Shown here one piece after another: positions 62,459-64,000 of a stretch of DNA of 64,000 bases (its first letter is position 1; every line of letters starts with the position of its first letter). Below the pieces are notes generated by a model. That model worked only from the letters and a program-made list of their open reading frames with translations. It ran no database searches and was not told the origin of the DNA. The position numbers and the translations under genes are program-made. This DNA is from Dokdonia donghaensis DSW-1 (lineage in GTDB: Bacteria > Bacteroidota > Bacteroidia > Flavobacteriales > Flavobacteriaceae), in contig NZ_CP015125.1 in the NCBI RefSeq assembly GCF_001653755.1, forward strand, positions 2,055,501 through 2,119,500, written 5' to 3'.

Positions 62459-62971
62459 ATGCAAATTTCAGACTACATAAGAGACGTTCAAGACTTTCCT
62501 AAAGAAGGAATTATTTTTAAAGATATTACACCTTTGCTGGGAGATAAGACCGCTTTCGCGAAAGCGGAAGAAATTCTATACACACTAGTGCCAGAAGTAG
62601 CAATAGATGTAGTAGTAGGAATTGAAGCGAGAGGTTTCTTTTATGGACCACTACTTGCAAAAAGACTCAATGCTGGATTTGTACCCGTGCGCAAGCCTAA
62701 TAAACTACCTTATACTACCATTAAGAAAGAATATGATCTCGAGTATGGTACAGATGTGCTAGAGATGCACAGTGACGCTATAAAGCCTGGAGATAAAGTG
62801 TTACTTCACGATGATGTACTCGCCACTGGTGGGACGGCTGCAGCGGTAGCTGCAATGATTGAGGAGCTAGGGGGAGAGGTAGTACAGTGTAATTTTATTA
62901 TAGAACTCGATTTCTTAAATGGTAGAAGCAAGCTGCCAGGTAAACACGTTGCTGCTGCTATAACTTATTAA
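62459..62971 (+). CDS. apt: Adenine phosphoribosyltransferase
   Basis: A 170-residue enzyme, usual length for APRT. Motifs: IRDVQDFPKEGIIFKDITPLL (8-28), GIEARGFFYGPLLA (about 60-73), VPVRKPNKLPY and the PRPP-binding HDDVLATGGTAAA (about 119-131). Converts adenine and PRPP to AMP in purine salvage. A perfect palindrome gives AFAKA (residues 32-36) in the early helix, replacing the variable segment at this position. Stop overlaps the convergent TonB gene end. Confidence 0.95.
   Translation: MQISDYIRDVQDFPKEGIIFKDITPLLGDKTAFAKAEEILYTLVPEVAIDVVVGIEARGFFYGPLLAKRLNAGFVPVRKPNKLPYTTIKKEYDLEYGTDVLEMHSDAIKPGDKVLLHDDVLATGGTAAAVAAMIEELGGEVVQCNFIIELDFLNGRSKLPGKHVAAAITY
62552..62566. repeat. GCTTTCGCGAAAGCG palindrome in apt
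   Basis: Perfect copy translated as AFAKA (context DKTAFAKAEEIL). Lies in a conserved housekeeping gene, showing the motif is tolerated or favoured in helices. Confidence 0.9.
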
Positions 62972-64000
62972 AAACTGTACTGAAGACTAAAGTTAGGGGT
63001 GATACCTAGCGACTTAACCGTGATTTTTTGAATTTCATCTTCACTGTTAATTAGATAATAAGTGTTGAGAATATTATTGTTGTCTAGTAAGTTCCAGACA
63101 GATGCTCCTACCTGTACGTCTTTATCAAAAAGTTGAAACTTGTATATAGCAGATATATCAAAACGTAAGAAGCTATCTGAGAGACTACTATTGGGTAAGT
63201 CATAAATAATTTCTCCATTTACAATGGGTTGTTCTTCTCGTGGTTGTGTAAGAGGTGTGCCTGTACGCCAGTTAAAACCTAAAGAAAATTTAAAATCATT
63301 AATGGTATACGTAGAGCCATAAGTGAGAGAGTGCCTTATATCTGTGTTATTAGGGAAGCGACTGCCATTATTTAAACTTTCAAAATCAAAATTATTTTTA
63401 CTAAACGAGTAAGATAGCCAAGAGCCAAACTTATTAAACTGTTTATTTACTAAGAAGTCTATACCCATCACATCATATGAGCCTACCGCATTTGTAAATT
63501 GAAACTGATTTTGAAAGCCTTGACTACGAGAGGAAATTCCATCTACATTTTTTATGTAGCCTTCTAGGCTTAATAACCACTTGTTTTGAGTGTAATCAAG
63601 ACTCACCGAGGCTTGTTTACTTTTTAAAACGGGTAGCGTGTCATCATTTGCAGCGACCCAGCGACTGCGTTGTAATCCCAAAAAGTCATTAGGTTGATCT
63701 ATGATCTGAAAGATAGATTGACTTTTAAATTCACCTAAGGCGCTTAATTTAAAATAACTCAAAACTCGCTGGCTAAAGCGTACTCTAGGCTCTATAATAA
63801 CCGTATTAAACGCATCTAGGTAATTACCTCTTACACCAGTAATAAATTGAGTTTCCTTAGAAGGTGATAAATATGAAAGCTCAGAGTATAGACTATGTGT
63901 GCGTATCACATCGCGGGTATTATTAAAGAAAACAGGTCTATTAGTCTGAGCGAGATTACGTGCGCCTACCTCTGTAAATTGATATCCATTGTTCCATATA
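62968..64000 (-). CDS. TonB-dependent receptor, C-terminal part (partial)
   Basis: Open on the minus strand to the window edge (IWNNGYQFTEVGARNLAQTNRP ... ) and ending NFSLQYSF with terminal Phe. About 344 residues of barrel strands: TNAVGSYDVMGIDFLVNKQF, WLSYSFSKNNFDFE and QVGASVWNLLDNNNILNTYY. This is the last half of an outer-membrane receptor or FecA-like transporter; plug and signal lie outside the window. Cargo cannot be predicted. The stop overlaps the convergent apt stop. Confidence 0.85.
   Translation of the reverse strand, partial: IWNNGYQFTEVGARNLAQTNRPVFFNNTRDVIRTHSLYSELSYLSPSKETQFITGVRGNYLDAFNTVIIEPRVRFSQRVLSYFKLSALGEFKSQSIFQIIDQPNDFLGLQRSRWVAANDDTLPVLKSKQASVSLDYTQNKWLLSLEGYIKNVDGISSRSQGFQNQFQFTNAVGSYDVMGIDFLVNKQFNKFGSWLSYSFSKNNFDFESLNNGSRFPNNTDIRHSLTYGSTYTINDFKFSLGFNWRTGTPLTQPREEQPIVNGEIIYDLPNSSLSDSFLRFDISAIYKFQLFDKDVQVGASVWNLLDNNNILNTYYLINSEDEIQKITVKSLGITPNFSLQYSF

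Overview
The window looks like a chromosomal segment of a marine flavobacterium (Bacteroidota, Flavobacteriaceae). Supporting signs are a type IX secretion C-terminal sorting domain, TonB receptors without SusD, promoter -7 elements of the Bacteroidota form TAnnTTTG, A/T-rich codon use, and few Shine-Dalgarno sites. Gene content suggests a Dokdonia/Krokinobacter-like organism; that is inference. All calls were made by reading the sequence, with no database search.

Layout. 1-858: a minus-strand nucleotidyltransferase/winged-helix pair (AbiE-like) with two palindromic operators. 1665-8799: a restriction or defence island with two methyltransferase-like proteins, a GIY-YIG-helicase fusion, a frameshifted CoiA-like protein and Mrr. 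8832-14774: a minus-strand run of small-molecule enzymes (MBL hydrolase, cupin, SDR, 2OG oxygenase, MDR, enoyl-CoA hydratase), divergent from an AraC regulator at 14943, followed by a KefB-like antiporter. 17773-26070: a divergent haem-uptake locus (HmuY and a TonB receptor against a six-gene operon ending in a PepSY-flavodoxin-reductase).

26331-32528: a seven-gene phosphorelay operon: CheY-like receiver, H-NOX haem sensor, PAS histidine kinase, FIST (NosP-like) sensor, second histidine kinase, HPt protein, LytTR response regulator. Direct repeats of a CCAYTCGTC-type half-site spaced 21 bp, the geometry expected for a LytTR regulator, lie before this operon. They also lie before the neighbouring T9SS-secreted protein (32658), a flippase unit (40523), a GT4 unit (42248) and a divergent pair (49629 minus, 49815 plus). 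Together with a BcsC/PgaA-like TPR-barrel (37680-39701), a GH5 enzyme, a lipoprotein and a GT-C-like membrane protein, these targets look like an exopolysaccharide system under nitric-oxide-sensing control. A RloA/RloB defence pair sits inside the region.

51861-60948: a second locus, minus-strand TonB receptor, GH63 hydrolase, Na+/solute symporter, glycerate kinase and ManA, divergent from a LacI regulator with paired operators. The enzyme set predicts use of mannosylglycerate (digeneaside) or a similar glycosylglycerate. 61102-64000: MarC, a frameshifted small gene, tRNA-Arg(ACG), apt and a partial TonB receptor.

Across the window a 15-bp palindrome, GCTTTCGCGAAAGCG, occurs 12 times perfectly plus several near copies. 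Every perfect copy inside a gene is read in the one frame that encodes Ala-Phe-Ala-Lys-Ala.
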